From contig DAOTUC010000132.1 in the NCBI GenBank assembly GCA_034437315.1, forward strand, positions 1 to 15,932: a stretch of 15,932 nucleotides of DNA, written 5' to 3'. This DNA is from DSAR01 sp034437315 (GTDB lineage Bacteria; Chloroflexota; Anaerolineae; B4-G1). The position numbers were made by a program, and so were the translations under genes. A model generated the notes under the pieces. The model saw nothing but the letters and a program-made list of their open reading frames with translations, did no database searches and was not told the origin of the DNA. Position 1 is the stretch's first letter. Each line of letters begins with the position of its first letter. Below, piece after piece: positions 1-6,545 of the stretch.

Positions 1-126
1 TAATTGTCATAAGGACCCACCCAGCACCCAAAGATTAATCCCGGTTTCCAATCGTTAGTCGTTTTCTCCATTTTCAGCATAGCAAAAAGGGTATGTTGCC
101 AGAGACATAAACCCGGCGATTAAAAT

Positions 127-187
127 CGCAAGCGACCGCGTGTCGCAAGCGACCGCGTGTCGCAAGCGACCGCGTGTCGCAAGCGAC
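127..187. repeat. 17-bp tandem repeat of small hairpins
   Basis: Three exact copies of a 17-bp unit (CGCAAGCGACCGCGTGT) run from 127 to 177, and a partial fourth reaches 187. Each unit boundary forms a small palindrome, GCGAC-CGCGT-GTCGC (132-146, 149-163, 166-180), separated by AA, so the array is a row of hairpins. It lies about 190 bp upstream of the etfB start. The short open frames through it look like chance products of the repeat and are not annotated as genes. Confidence 0.9.
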
Positions 188-214
188 ACGTTGCGAAGTC
201 CCCCTACGTGGACT

Positions 215-293
215 GTAGTCGGCGTAGGCCGACTTTGCAGCGCGTGATTTTTACGCGCTGTAGCCACGCGGTTTTAACCGCTGTGCTTTTGAC
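215..293 (+). repeat. REP-like cluster of three hairpins with GTAG feet
   Basis: Three stem-loops follow one another: GTCGGC/GCCGAC with a GTAG loop (218-233), CAGCGCGT/ACGCGCTG (238-260), and a stem of GCGGTT/AACCGC plus three outer pairs with one bulged base (265-285). GTAG precedes the first (215-218) and the third (260-263), and the third is followed directly by CTTTTGAC (286-293). GTAG foot, hairpin, then CT is the layout known for REP sequences handled by REP-associated tyrosine transposases. The same feet recur inside 2253-2294 and on the - strand at 15832-15865. Confidence 0.7.
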
Positions 294-332
294 CCAAACA
301 TACCTGTTTGGGCGTGCTGAAAATGAATTTTC
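293..332. other. Two short perfect inverted repeats upstream of etfB
   Basis: CCCAAACA (293-300) and TGTTTGGG (305-312) form a perfect 8-bp stem with a TACC loop, directly abutting the CTTTTGAC tail of the preceding REP-like hairpin. A second, smaller palindrome GAAAAT-GA-ATTTTC follows at 319-332. If transcribed they would fold in the etfB leader 45-85 nt before the start; they could equally be a protein-binding site. No U-run follows the first stem, so it does not look like an intrinsic terminator. Function unknown. Confidence 0.5.
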
Positions 333-377
333 GAGTCCACGTTTTACGTATCACGCATAAGTTCAAGGAGGTGTATC

Positions 378-1175
378 TTGCACATCGTCGTATGTACCAA
401 ACACACGCCCGATAGCGAAGCCAAGATGTCGGTGGATGACGCCGGCAACGTGTCCTGGGGCGATTCCCCGCTCATCATCAATCCCTGGGATGAGTACGCT
501 GTGGAGGAGGCCCTGTTGTTGCGGGACGAGCACGGCGGCAAAGTGACCGTCGTCTCAATGGGGCCGGAGGACGCCCTGGAAGCGCTCAAGCACGCCATCG
601 CGATGGGGTGCGATGAGGCAATCCGGGTCTGGGACGACGCCTGCGTCGGTTCCGATACAATGGCCACCAGCTACGTATTGGCCAAGACCATCGAGAAGAT
701 CGGCGACGTCGACCTGATCCTGTTCGGCAAGTCGGCCATTGACGCCGAGACAGCGCAGACCGGCCCGGCCGTCGCCGCGCGCCTGGGCGCGCCTTCCCTG
801 ATGTACGTCATCGAAATCGCCGAACTGGACCCCGACGGGAAGAAAATCGTCGTCGAGCGATTGCTGGAAGAGGGGCGTCAGGTTGTCTCCTCCTCCCTGC
901 CGGCCGTCGTCGGCACGACCAAGGGCATCAACGAACCCCGCTACACGTCCTTCATCGGCATCCGGAAAGCGTCGAAGATGGATTATCCCCTCTGGACGCT
1001 GGAGGATGTGGGCGCGGATCCGGAAAAAGCAGGCGCCAGTGGCTCTAGCGTGCGCTGGCCCGAGGTGATGGCGCCGCCGGCGCGGGAAGGCGAGGCCGAG
1101 ATCATCGAAGCCGACACAATAGAAGAGACGGCCGCGATCCTGGTCGATAAGTTGATGGCCGAGAAAGTGATATAG
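378..1175 (+). CDS. etfB: Electron transfer flavoprotein, beta subunit
   Basis: This is the small subunit of the heterodimeric electron transfer flavoprotein, which accepts electrons from acyl-CoA or other flavin dehydrogenases and passes them on in the cytoplasm. The 265-residue product is normal length. It shows the nucleotide-binding N-terminus (MHIVVCTKHTPD), the DAETAQTGP adenine-nucleotide segment near 122-130, and the EtfB signature EEGRQVVSSSLPAVV near 164-178 followed by TTKGINEPRY. The start is a TTG: a strong AAGGAGG Shine-Dalgarno (365-371) sits 6 nt upstream, and the next in-frame ATG (residue 17) would remove the conserved N-terminus. etfA follows after 11 bp, so the two form an operon. 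No dehydrogenase, ETF:quinone oxidoreductase or FixC/FixX gene is in view, so the electron donor, the acceptor and whether the protein bifurcates are unknown. Confidence 0.97.
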   Translation: MHIVVCTKHTPDSEAKMSVDDAGNVSWGDSPLIINPWDEYAVEEALLLRDEHGGKVTVVSMGPEDALEALKHAIAMGCDEAIRVWDDACVGSDTMATSYVLAKTIEKIGDVDLILFGKSAIDAETAQTGPAVAARLGAPSLMYVIEIAELDPDGKKIVVERLLEEGRQVVSSSLPAVVGTTKGINEPRYTSFIGIRKASKMDYPLWTLEDVGADPEKAGASGSSVRWPEVMAPPAREGEAEIIEADTIEETAAILVDKLMAEKVI

Positions 1176-1186
1176 GAGGCGAAGCG

Positions 1187-2176
1187 ATGGCGAACAAAGA
1201 TGTTTTCGTATGGGTAGAGCAGTTCGAGGGACAGACCACGCCCGCTTCGTGGGAGGCCGTCGGCGTCGCGCGTCGACTGGCGGACGAGCTGGGGGGCGGC
1301 GTGACCGCCTGTATCTTCGGCGGAGAGGGGCTGGAGGAGCTGGCCGAGGAGGCTATCTCCTACGGGGCCGACATAGCGCTCCTGGCCGAGGATGAGACGT
1401 TAGAGAATTTTCGGGTCGAGCCGCAGGCGGCGTTGCTGGCCCAGGCCGTGCAAGAGGCCGAGCCGGACGTCGTGCTCATCGGCGCGACCTTTCGCGGACG
1501 AGAGTTAGGACCCGCATTAGCCGTGGCCCTGGATTCGGGCTGTATCGCCGATTGCACAGCGCTGACGTTGGAGGACGGGCAGTTGACGGCGACGCGACCC
1601 ATCTACGCCGGCAAGTTGCTCAGCAAGTGTGTGATCCCCGATAAACGGCCACAGATATTCACCACGCGACCTCGCGCCTTCCCCAAGCCGGAACCGGATA
1701 CGAGCCGCAGCGGCAAGGTGCAACGGGTAGAGCCGGCCTTGGCCGAGAACGAGATCGCGACCCAGGTGACCGGTTTCCGGCAGACTGAGGGCGGCGTGAG
1801 CCTGGCGGACGCCAGCATCATCGTCTCTGGCGGGCGGGGAGTGGGCGGCCCGGAGGGTTTCGAGCCGATGCGCGAATTGGCCCAGACGTTGGGCGCGGCG
1901 GTGGGCGCTTCCCGCGCCGCGGTCGACGCCGGCTGGATCCCCTACGCCCTTCAGGTCGGCCAGACGGGCAAGACGGTCAGCCCCGATCTGTACGTAGCGG
2001 CTGGCATCTCCGGCGCAATTCAGCACCAGGCCGGTATGCGCACCAGCAAGGTAATCGTGGCGATCAACAAAGACCCGGAGGCGCCGATCTTCAAGCTGGC
2101 GCACTACGGCATCGTCGGCGACCTGTTCAAAGTCGCGCCAGCGTTGACAGCGGCGCTGAAGGAGCGGATCGGATAG
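1187..2176 (+). CDS. etfA: Electron transfer flavoprotein, alpha subunit
   Basis: This is the large ETF subunit, which carries the redox-active FAD. The 329-residue product has the family's N-terminal alpha/beta domain (1-185) and a C-terminal FAD domain. Visible FAD-contact motifs are SGGRGVGGPEGF (214-225), GASRAAVDAGW (240-250), QVGQTGKTVSPDLY (256-269) and GISGAIQH (273-280), followed by the conserved VAINKDPEAPIF (291-302) and DLFKVAPAL. These segments closely resemble the mitochondrial and bacterial EtfA consensus, so FAD binding is expected to be intact. The start at 1187 has a GGAGG Shine-Dalgarno about 8 nt upstream. It lies 11 bp after etfB in the usual B-A order, so equimolar co-expression is expected. 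The gene ends 46 bp before a MITE-like insertion; a terminator-like stem lies further downstream at 2433-2466. Confidence 0.98.
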   Translation: MANKDVFVWVEQFEGQTTPASWEAVGVARRLADELGGGVTACIFGGEGLEELAEEAISYGADIALLAEDETLENFRVEPQAALLAQAVQEAEPDVVLIGATFRGRELGPALAVALDSGCIADCTALTLEDGQLTATRPIYAGKLLSKCVIPDKRPQIFTTRPRAFPKPEPDTSRSGKVQRVEPALAENEIATQVTGFRQTEGGVSLADASIIVSGGRGVGGPEGFEPMRELAQTLGAAVGASRAAVDAGWIPYALQVGQTGKTVSPDLYVAAGISGAIQHQAGMRTSKVIVAINKDPEAPIFKLAHYGIVGDLFKVAPALTAALKERIG

Positions 2177-2222
2177 CTGTAACTCCGTGGCGCAACGGAC
2201 AATTTGGTACGCAGTTGATATA

Positions 2223-2345
2223 GGTGTGTTTCAAATGGTTTGAGCGTTGTTTGTAGCACGCGCTGTCTAGCGGCGCTAGACAGCGCGCTTTTACGGCGAT
2301 AAATCGCCTACTACGAGCTTGGCCTCAAATGAAATGAAACACACC
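2223..2345. mobile_element. MITE-like insertion with 11-bp target duplication
   Basis: The ends are perfect 11-bp inverted repeats: GGTGTGTTTCA at 2223-2233 and TGAAACACACC at 2335-2345. The similarity continues imperfectly to 22 bp on each side (shared inner TTTGAG). The element is flanked by exact direct repeats CAGTTGATATA (2212-2222 and 2346-2356), the mark of a transposition target duplication. It is 123 bp long and carries no gene, so it must be mobilised in trans. A duplication of 10-13 bp is known for several IS4-family subgroups, which makes such a transposase a candidate (inference). Inside are two hairpins: CGCGCTGTCTAG/CTAGACAGCGCG (2259-2287), with a GTAG foot and CTTTTAC tail, and GGCGAT-AA-ATCGCC (2295-2308). 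Confidence 0.85.
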
Positions 2346-2384
2346 CAGTTGATATAGAGGCTATTAAAAAATTCGCTCAGAGGC

Positions 2385-2399
2385 CCGTCCTCGGGACGG
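2385..2399. other. Small hairpin between etfA and the glycosyltransferase
   Basis: CCGTCC (2385-2390) and GGACGG (2394-2399) form a 6-bp stem with a TCG loop, framed by short GGCC sequences at 2382-2385 and 2401-2404. An A-run (2366-2371) lies to its left. Read on the - strand that would be a T-run about 13 nt beyond the stem, too far for a standard terminator. Role unclear. Confidence 0.35.
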
Positions 2400-2432
2400 T
2401 GGCCAGAGCAATTATTTAAGACACTCTATATA

Positions 2433-2466
2433 AACGCCCCGCCTCTACAGATAGAAGCGGGGCGTT
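2433..2466. terminator. Probable terminator stem-loop after etfBA
   Basis: AACGCCCCGC (2433-2442) and GCGGGGCGTT (2457-2466) form a perfect 10-bp GC-rich stem with a 14-nt loop that can pair further (TCT/AGA). It is the strongest stem between etfA and the next gene. The + side lacks a clean U-run (TTCGTGT follows). On the - side the stem is followed by TTATATAG. It is therefore a good stem but an imperfect intrinsic terminator. The remaining 2467-2655 holds no gene I can support, only the leader of the glycosyltransferase. Confidence 0.55.
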
Positions 2467-2655
2467 CGTGTAAGCGTTTATCAACCGCCCACGGATTCGC
2501 TGTCCGTAAGAATTGGCCGAAAATCGCCTCACACATCAATCATGCCTGTAATCTGGTTTTTCCAATAGAATTCGGATGTCTCAAAAAGCGCATTGCACAA
2601 CCGATTTTGACGCCGCGGTAAATCAACTTCGCCTTTGCGATACAAGGAGCAGATT

Positions 2656-4014
2656 ATGCGGGTTCTAATCTTTACGAACGCCTACAAACCGGTCATCAGC
2701 GGCGTCGTGACCTCCATCAGTCTGTTTCGGCAAGAGCTAATCCATATGGGGCACGATGTTTACATCATAGCGCCTGAATATGAGGATTATCATGACGAAG
2801 AACTTTACATCTTTCGCTTCCCGGCGCTGGACGTCTCCGATCAAGCCGGTCTATCACTGGTCATCCCATCCCGGCTGACGATGTATCCCACGGTGCGCGG
2901 GCTCAAGCCGGATTTAATTCATAGCCAACATCCAATATGGATGGGTGATATCGCCGCTAATTTCGCCCAGGATATGGATTTGCCGCTGGTTTTTACGTTC
3001 CACAGCCGATACGATATATATGCTAAAAAATACGCGCCCGCGGTCTCGAAACTGGCCGGGATGGTCACCGACGAGATTATCAAACGATACCTGGACAAAT
3101 GTACACACGTGATCGCGCCGACGGGAGGCATTCGCGATTTTATCCTGCGAGAGTACGCACTCGAGGCGCCGGTGAGCGTAGCGCCTACCCCGGTCGATTT
3201 AAGTCAGTACCAAGATCTGGAACCACAGCGAATTCGAAAGGGGCTGGGACTGACGAACGCCGAAGTTTTGTTGTACATCGGTCGCCTGTCGGAGGAGAAA
3301 GATATCGAGTTTTTACTCGAAGTATTGGCGTTGATCGCCGACGAGCGGCCGCGCGCGCACTTGGTATTGGTGGGCAAAGGTCCCGAAGAGCAGCCCCTTA
3401 AACGCCTGGCGCAGAAACTGGGTTTGGCGCAGCAGGTCATATTCGTCGGCGCGACGCCGCACGAGGCGGTGCCCCATTACGCTGCAATGGCGGATCTGTT
3501 CGTCTTCCCATCCCAGGCCGATACGCAAGGCCTGGTGTTAATCGAAGCGATGGCGGCCGGCACGCCGGTCGTCGCCGTCGAAGCGCTGGGGTCGGCCGAC
3601 GTGTTGGCAGAGGGAGGCGGCGTGCTTGTCCCCCCGGTGGAGGAAGCGTTCGCCCGCGCAGTCGTGACGTTGTTATCTGACGATGATCGGCGGCATCAGT
3701 TCGGTGAACAGGCGCTCCGCTCGGCGCAGCGCTACACAGCCCCGACCTCCGCTGCCCGCTTACAGTCGATCTACGAGGCGGCGATCTCCGCCGGGCCCCG
3801 TTGCACCAGGAAAAACCTGTCCGAGACCTGGCGTGAAATCGGCGATCAATTTCGCACGTTTAGCGAGGACGTGTCGGCCATCTTTCGCACATCCGCAGGC
3901 GTCGAGGGCGCAAAGCGACAGTGGCCTGACGTGCGCTCCCGCCTTTTAACCCTGATTGATGAAATGGATTTGGCCCTCCTGGCCGAGTTAGAAAAGAAAC
4001 GGCTGGAAAGATGA
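2656..4014 (+). CDS. GT4-family glycosyltransferase, probably glycolipid-forming
   Basis: This is a GT-B-fold retaining glycosyltransferase that moves a sugar from a nucleotide-sugar to a lipid or glycan acceptor at the inner face of the membrane. The N-terminal acceptor domain (1-190) opens with MRVLIFTNAYKPVISGVV and has HSQHPIWMGD and FTFHSRYD. The donor domain has YIGRLSEEKD (R210, K215) and FPSQADTQGLVLIEAMA, with D289-x7-E297 in place of the usual E-x7-E. The TQGL form recalls 1,2-diacylglycerol 3-glucosyltransferases and PimB-like mannosyltransferases; the substrate is not established. Residues 380-452 are a charged, helix-rich tail beyond the family core, possibly for membrane contact. 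I chose ATG 2656 (452 residues) because AAGGAG (2644-2649) lies 6 nt upstream; an in-frame TTG at 2635 would put that Shine-Dalgarno inside the gene. It appears to be a single-gene unit. Confidence 0.9.
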   Translation: MRVLIFTNAYKPVISGVVTSISLFRQELIHMGHDVYIIAPEYEDYHDEELYIFRFPALDVSDQAGLSLVIPSRLTMYPTVRGLKPDLIHSQHPIWMGDIAANFAQDMDLPLVFTFHSRYDIYAKKYAPAVSKLAGMVTDEIIKRYLDKCTHVIAPTGGIRDFILREYALEAPVSVAPTPVDLSQYQDLEPQRIRKGLGLTNAEVLLYIGRLSEEKDIEFLLEVLALIADERPRAHLVLVGKGPEEQPLKRLAQKLGLAQQVIFVGATPHEAVPHYAAMADLFVFPSQADTQGLVLIEAMAAGTPVVAVEALGSADVLAEGGGVLVPPVEEAFARAVVTLLSDDDRRHQFGEQALRSAQRYTAPTSAARLQSIYEAAISAGPRCTRKNLSETWREIGDQFRTFSEDVSAIFRTSAGVEGAKRQWPDVRSRLLTLIDEMDLALLAELEKKRLER

Positions 4015-4075
4015 GAGCGTAACAGCCGCCCGGCCGAAAACCCACGCCCAAGACGATAATTACAAAGATGAAGGT

Positions 4076-4104
4076 TTGACAAATTATAGGGGTTATAATA
4101 GAAT
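4076..4104 (+). promoter_or_regulatory. Sigma70-type promoter for the regulator/radical SAM pair
   Basis: The -35 TTGACA (4076-4081) is perfect. With a 17-nt spacer it faces a -10 TAGAAT (4099-4104), one mismatch from consensus. An overlapping TATAAT (4094-4099) is only 12 nt from the -35 and is probably not the one used. Transcription would start near 4111, giving a leader of about 165 nt that includes the 4152-4182 hairpin and the 13-bp repeats. From 4015 to 4075 nothing else is recognisable. Confidence 0.8.
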
Positions 4105-4151
4105 GATTCGCCTAAACTGGAATCAACCGTATCCTCTAAACCCAACCTCTA

Positions 4152-4182
4152 AACCTCCCGCAGGCTTGAAATCCGGGAGGTT
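4152..4182 (+). promoter_or_regulatory. Leader hairpin upstream of the SufR-like regulator
   Basis: AACCTCCCG (4152-4160) pairs perfectly with CGGGAGGTT (4174-4182) around a 13-nt loop. It lies about 40 nt past the predicted transcription start and 95 nt before the start codon, and no U-run follows. It may be an attenuator, an RNA-stabilising stem or a protein site. Its left arm plus loop start (AACCTCCCGCAGG, 4152-4164) recurs as the complement of 6421-6433, so it may instead be a dispersed repeat. Confidence 0.5.
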
Positions 4183-4207
4183 GATCAACTGAAGCGGCTT
4201 GTAGAAG

Positions 4208-4259
4208 GCGCGCAGAGATTGCGTGCAGAGATTGCGCGCAGAGATTGCGCGCAGAAATT
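4208..4259. repeat. Four-copy 13-bp tandem repeat just before the regulator's start
   Basis: Four contiguous copies of a 13-bp unit, GCGCGCAGAGATT, occupy 4208-4220, 4221-4233 (one change, GCGT), 4234-4246 and 4247-4259 (one change, AAATT). The array ends next to the Shine-Dalgarno-like AAAGGGA (4261-4267). Because 13 is not a multiple of three, gain or loss of a copy would shift any start upstream of it and would change the distance from promoter to gene without touching the coding frame from 4278. Confidence 0.92.
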
Positions 4260-4277
4260 GAAAGGGAAGCATTGGCG

Positions 4278-4919
4278 ATGCAGGCCACGCGCGAGCGTAT
4301 TATGAATATCCTGAAGGTTCAGGGACAGGCGACAGTGGACGATATCAGTCGAAAACTTAACCTGAGCACCGTGACGATTCGGCACCACCTCGACATTCTG
4401 CGCGGGGAAGGTCTCGTCGCAGCGCCGTTCACCCAACCTTGCAAAACGCCGGGGCGTCCCAGCCACATCTTCACGCTATCCGAAAAAGCGAACGCGCTCT
4501 TTCCCAAGCGGTACGACAAACTGCTCCTGTACATTCTCGATGACCTGCGCGAGCAACATTCGCCGCAAAAGGTGGAGCGGATGATGAGGCGCATCGGGCA
4601 GCGCCTGGCCGAACAAGCCGCCATATCCAAAGAGACGGATCTCGAGACACGCATCCGCTGCACCGCCCAATTTCTGGAGGATATGGGCTATATGCCACGC
4701 TGGGAACGACGAGAAGACGGATCGTATCTGCTCCAAATGATCAATTGCCCCTACGAACGGGTTTCCCAGCAGGACCCCGTCGTCTGCTTGATGGATCTCT
4801 GCCTATTAGATCACATCCTCGGAACACAACCCCGGCGCGTTGCATCGTCTCAAGAGGACGATCTAATGTGCGCTTACGTCATCGACCCCGCAGCGCCCAC
4901 AGAACTCTCGCTTGAATAA
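4278..4919 (+). CDS. SufR-like winged-helix regulator with probable Fe-S cysteines
   Basis: This is a cytoplasmic DNA-binding regulator of the COG2345/SufR type. Residues 1-48 form a winged HTH (ATVDDISRKLNLS, then TVTIRHHLDILRGEGLV as recognition helix and wing). GRPSHIFTLSEKANALFPKRYD (59-80) is the family's typical linker. The C-terminal half carries C157 (NCPYE), C170, C175 and C198 (CAYVI). In SufR-type proteins comparable cysteines bind an Fe-S cluster that switches DNA binding; that this protein does so is inference. ATG 4278 (213 residues) follows AAAGGGA by about 10 nt; TTG 4272 or 4245 are less likely, the latter lying in the repeat. It has its own promoter and precedes a radical SAM (Fe-S) gene by 75 bp. 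No suf genes are in view, so its targets are unknown. Confidence 0.85.
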   Translation: MQATRERIMNILKVQGQATVDDISRKLNLSTVTIRHHLDILRGEGLVAAPFTQPCKTPGRPSHIFTLSEKANALFPKRYDKLLLYILDDLREQHSPQKVERMMRRIGQRLAEQAAISKETDLETRIRCTAQFLEDMGYMPRWERREDGSYLLQMINCPYERVSQQDPVVCLMDLCLLDHILGTQPRRVASSQEDDLMCAYVIDPAAPTELSLE

Positions 4920-4994
4920 GTCGAGCGATAATGTGCGCAATCCTCTGTCCACCAAATCGGGGGAACCCTGGATATAATTTTAGAGAGGACCGTG

Positions 4995-6386
4995 ATGAAA
5001 ACAACACTTATCTACCCCGGCATCGCCGGTCGTGGTTTTAAATCCCTAAAACAGGGCATGGATGCGGGATGGATCTCCCACGGACTAGCCTCCCTGAGCA
5101 GCGCAGCCAAAGCGCAAGGGTTCGCAGTCGACCTGATTGACCTGCGGGCGCTCTCAAGTTGGGATCATTTCAGGGACGTGCTCGCCGAACGCGATCCCGA
5201 CGTGGTCGGCGTGACGATGATGAGCGTCGATTACAACCCGGCCTGCGAGGCTGTCGCCATCGTCAAGGCGGTCAACCCGGAGATCGTCACCGTCATCGGC
5301 GGCCCCCACGTCACGATTGCGCTGGAAGACGCGCTCCGCATCCCCCACGTCGATTACCTGGTCACCGGCGAGGGGGAAGCGACCTTTGTGCAATTGCTCC
5401 ACCAGCTCGCGGGAGGCGATCCGCCGCCCCATCGCGTGTTGCGGGGCCAGACGCCCGATCTGGACCACATCCCCTTCATCGACCGGGACCTTTTCCTGGA
5501 CGAATGGAAAAAGTGGGGCTACGATCTGGATTCCCCGGAGGTCCCATTTGTGCCGGAGCTTCCGCCCCCATTTACGACGGTGATCGCCGGGCGAGGGTGC
5601 ATCTACAATTGCGCGTTCTGCAAACCGGGCGAGGACTACCTCTTCGGCAAGCGCACCCGGCGGCGCAGCGCGGAGAGCGTCATCGCCGAGTTGCGGACGT
5701 TGGTCGAACGGTATGACATCGCATCCTTTATGTTCCACGACGATTGCCTGACCGAGGATCGCGAATGGGTCATGGCCTTCACCGAGCAATACATCGCCGC
5801 AGGATTCGACATGCCCTTTTTCTGCCAGAGCCGGGCGGACATCCTCGTCAAGCACGAGGATATGGTAGCCCGCATGGCCCGTGCCGGTCTGCGCGGCTAC
5901 TTCATCGGTTTTGAAAGCGGCAACGCACGCGTGCTAAAATTCATCCGCAAGGGGACCACCCCAGAGCAGAACTTGGAAGCGGCCCGCATCTGCCGGAAGT
6001 ACGGGATCACGATATGGGCCAATTACATGATGGGCCTGCCAACCGAAACCCAGGAGGAAGTCCTGGACACCGTGCGGCTGATCAAAGAAATCGATCCCGA
6101 TTATTACAGCCCCGCGTTTTTTACCCCTCACCCCGGCACCGACCTGTACGATTACGCCGTCGAACACGACCTCAGCCGGATCACCGATTACGATTCCTAC
6201 CGCCGCAACCCGACCGAACCGAAGATCAAAGGGCAGGATTACGACTTCCTCCGCTGGGCGATGGCGGAGAGTCAACGGCGCAAGCCGGTCAACGCTTTCA
6301 AGCGCTGGGCGGGCGATCAATGGCGACGCGCTCAGCGAGTCACGCCGGCAAAGGTCTTGAACAAGCTTGGGCTGTCCAGCGCCTGA
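4995..6386 (+). CDS. B12-binding-type radical SAM protein
   Basis: This is a cytoplasmic radical SAM enzyme with an N-terminal Rossmann-like B12-binding-type domain (1-140: DVVGVTMMS, VIGGPHVT, LVTGEGEATF) and a radical SAM barrel (195-400). The cluster motif is C202-x3-C206-x2-C209 (GRGCIYNCAFCKPG). Supporting motifs are the GFESGN strand (305-310) and MMGLPTET (345-352). This is the BchE-like architecture, whose members methylate or rearrange varied substrates. No DxHxxG cobalamin-ligating motif is visible, so if cobalamin binds it would be in base-off form without a His ligand, or not at all. The C-terminal 60 residues are basic. ATG 4995 was chosen over GTG 4992 because GAGAGGA ends at 4989. 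It is probably co-transcribed with the upstream regulator. The substrate cannot be read from context. Confidence 0.88.
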   Translation: MKTTLIYPGIAGRGFKSLKQGMDAGWISHGLASLSSAAKAQGFAVDLIDLRALSSWDHFRDVLAERDPDVVGVTMMSVDYNPACEAVAIVKAVNPEIVTVIGGPHVTIALEDALRIPHVDYLVTGEGEATFVQLLHQLAGGDPPPHRVLRGQTPDLDHIPFIDRDLFLDEWKKWGYDLDSPEVPFVPELPPPFTTVIAGRGCIYNCAFCKPGEDYLFGKRTRRRSAESVIAELRTLVERYDIASFMFHDDCLTEDREWVMAFTEQYIAAGFDMPFFCQSRADILVKHEDMVARMARAGLRGYFIGFESGNARVLKFIRKGTTPEQNLEAARICRKYGITIWANYMMGLPTETQEEVLDTVRLIKEIDPDYYSPAFFTPHPGTDLYDYAVEHDLSRITDYDSYRRNPTEPKIKGQDYDFLRWAMAESQRRKPVNAFKRWAGDQWRRAQRVTPAKVLNKLGLSSA

Positions 6387-6418
6387 GAGCCCCCAGGCAG
6401 GGAATGATCACACTTACC

Positions 6419-6453
6419 AACCTGCGGGAGGTTCAGACCCGAATGTGTCGGGT
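6419..6453 (+). terminator. Two adjacent hairpins after the radical SAM gene
   Basis: AACCT-GCGGG-AGGTT (6419-6433) is followed directly by ACCCGA-ATGTG-TCGGGT (6437-6453). They lie between the stop of the radical SAM gene and the next promoter, where a terminator is expected. Neither is followed by a strong U-run (ATTCAGTTTG), so termination is only probable. The first element is the reverse complement of AACCTCCCGCAGGTT and so shares 13 nt with the leader hairpin at 4152-4164. Confidence 0.4.
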
Positions 6454-6460
6454 ATTCAGT

Positions 6461-6489
6461 TTGCAAAAAGGTCATGGCTATGCTAGAAT
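6461..6489 (+). promoter_or_regulatory. Extended -10 promoter for the glycosidase cluster
   Basis: TTGCAA (6461-6466) and TAGAAT (6484-6489) are separated by 17 nt, and TGC stands immediately before the -10, giving an extended -10 (TGnTAGAAT). Transcription would begin near 6496, leaving a 50-nt leader to the ATG at 6546. The -10 hexamer is identical to that of the promoter at 4099-4104. Confidence 0.75.
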
Positions 6490-6545
6490 AGCCTCCGCTT
6501 TTTGTTGCTAGGCAGGAAAAGGTACAAAATAGTTCAGGAGGGTTT

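Noticed and set aside
96..126. TTGCCA (96-101) and TAAAAT (121-126) as the etfBA promoter
   Set aside because: The spacer would be 19 nt and the site is followed by the whole hairpin array, leaving a 240-nt leader. Possible but not convincing; no better candidate was found near 378.
127..187. CRISPR array
   Set aside because: The units are contiguous 17-bp tandem repeats without unique spacers, and no cas gene is present.
55..360. Two overlapping short open frames on opposite strands across the left-end repeats
   Set aside because: They run through the 17-bp tandem array and hairpins, have no Shine-Dalgarno, no recognisable domain and compositions dictated by the repeat.
2543..2571. Promoter for the glycosyltransferase (TGCCTG, 17 nt, TAGAAT)
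   Set aside because: The -10 is good but the -35 is poor, so I do not call it as a feature.
4208..4277. Start of the regulator within the tandem repeat (TTG at 4245) or at TTG 4272
   Set aside because: The Shine-Dalgarno-like AAAGGGA at 4261-4267 lies after 4245, and ATG 4278 gives the usual N-terminus of the family just before the HTH.
4973..4978. TATAAT as a promoter for the radical SAM gene
   Set aside because: Transcription would begin at about 4985, inside the Shine-Dalgarno, and there is no -35 at the proper distance. Co-transcription with the regulator is more likely.
5154..5855. 233-residue - strand open frame opposite the radical SAM gene, and similar long antisense frames elsewhere (6654-7802, 8400-9092, 10456-11118)
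   Set aside because: These arise from the high GC content of the third codon position in the real genes. None shows a domain or a ribosome site.
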